From: Verrucomicrobiota bacterium
Lineage (GTDB): Bacteria; Verrucomicrobiota; Verrucomicrobiia; CAIQCK01
NCBI GenBank assembly: GCA_016222825.1
Contig: JACRQF010000007.1
Span: 62,001 to 126,000 of the forward strand
Length of the DNA: 64,000 nucleotides
Reading direction: 5' to 3'
Position numbers and translations under genes: made by a program. The notes beneath the pieces are model-generated. The model was given only the letters and a program-made list of their open reading frames with translations, was not told where the DNA came from and ran no database searches. Of this stretch, positions 63,914-64,000 are shown in pieces (positions within the stretch are counted from its first letter, which is position 1; the number at the start of each line of letters is the position of its first letter).

Positions 63914-64000
63914 TTAAGGACGCTGCAGAAAGAAACGATACTTCACGCCCTTGTCGGGATTCTTCTCAAATGCGCCGTCATTATCGTTCATGCGCAGCAC
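63914..64000 (-). CDS. C-terminal end of a leftward gene (cut by window edge)
   Basis: On the minus strand the frame from the window edge reads VLRMNDNDGAFEKNPDKGVK, then YRFFLQRP and TAA. This is 28 residues with coding-like composition and a normal end. The family cannot be told from so short a piece. The gap 63823-63913 shows no feature. Confidence 0.45.
   Translation of the reverse strand: MLRMNDNDGAFEKNPDKGVKYRFFLQRP

Overview
The window is high-G+C bacterial chromosome with dense gene packing, no rRNA or tRNA genes that I could see, no prophage and no CRISPR array. The best guess for the host is a Verrucomicrobiota member, perhaps of the Limisphaerales (Pedosphaera) type. The reasons are a very large repeat protein ending in a PEP-CTERM sorting tail, several secreted or Tat-exported sugar-hydrolase-like proteins, a hydrazine-synthase-alpha-like multidomain cytochrome, and a high load of short palindromic and heptameric intergenic repeats. 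This placement is inference; no marker gene in the window settles it.

Layout. 1-6552: the end of one sensor kinase, then a 1715-residue multi-PAS/GAF sensor kinase and its NarL-type response regulator. 6553-14334: benzoate-CoA-ligase-like enzyme, GNAT acetyltransferase, then a leftward run of PHP phosphoesterase, cstA, cinA and thpR. 14555-20601: lipoprotein, giant PEP-CTERM repeat protein and a secreted protein. 21185-24736: accA, LysM L,D-transpeptidase and a TolC-family protein. 25002-32875: RCC1-repeat surface protein, a decayed small gene, the hydrazine-synthase-alpha-like protein and a Tat-exported TIM-barrel-like protein. 33042-41281: mixed metabolic genes (NagB-like, NUDIX, aldo/keto reductase, C2H2-finger protein, FAH-family, radical SAM, Gfo/Idh/MocA). 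41238-49705: a leftward block of CoA-ester chemistry (thioesterase, KAS III, MBL hydrolase, activase plus 2-hydroxyacyl-CoA-dehydratase-family subunit, fused hydratase/dehydrogenase) interrupted by a toxin-antitoxin pair. 49872-56669: secreted small proteins, an alpha-galactosidase-like protein, xylA and an oxidoreductase. 56730-57786: an AT-rich island followed by a fibronectin-III protein. 58044-63822: two small membrane proteins, a fused 2-oxoacid:ferredoxin oxidoreductase and a Sel1-protease fusion. The last 87 bases hold the end of another leftward gene.

The most unusual content is the repeat landscape. At least seven inverted pairs of hairpins, plus one solo copy, all carry a 5' GTAG foot and belong to six unrelated hairpin sequences. 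This is the architecture of REP/BIME elements moved by IS200/IS605-related REP transposases (RAYT/TnpA-REP). One pair sits in frame inside a GAF domain, and three touch or create stop codons. One hairpin family also forms the core of a roughly 120-130 bp element with its own terminal inverted repeats, present twice in opposite orientation. Separate arrays of a degenerate heptamer (GTAAYNN-like) occur at five intergenic places, and two 21-bp-period tandem arrays occur elsewhere.

Metabolically the cell appears able to use plant or algal sugars (xylose isomerase, alpha-galactosidase-like and sugar oxidoreductase genes), peptides (CstA, fused 2-oxoacid oxidoreductase) and acyl- or aryl-CoA compounds. 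Start sites were chosen by Shine-Dalgarno spacing and domain boundaries; where the evidence was weak this is stated.
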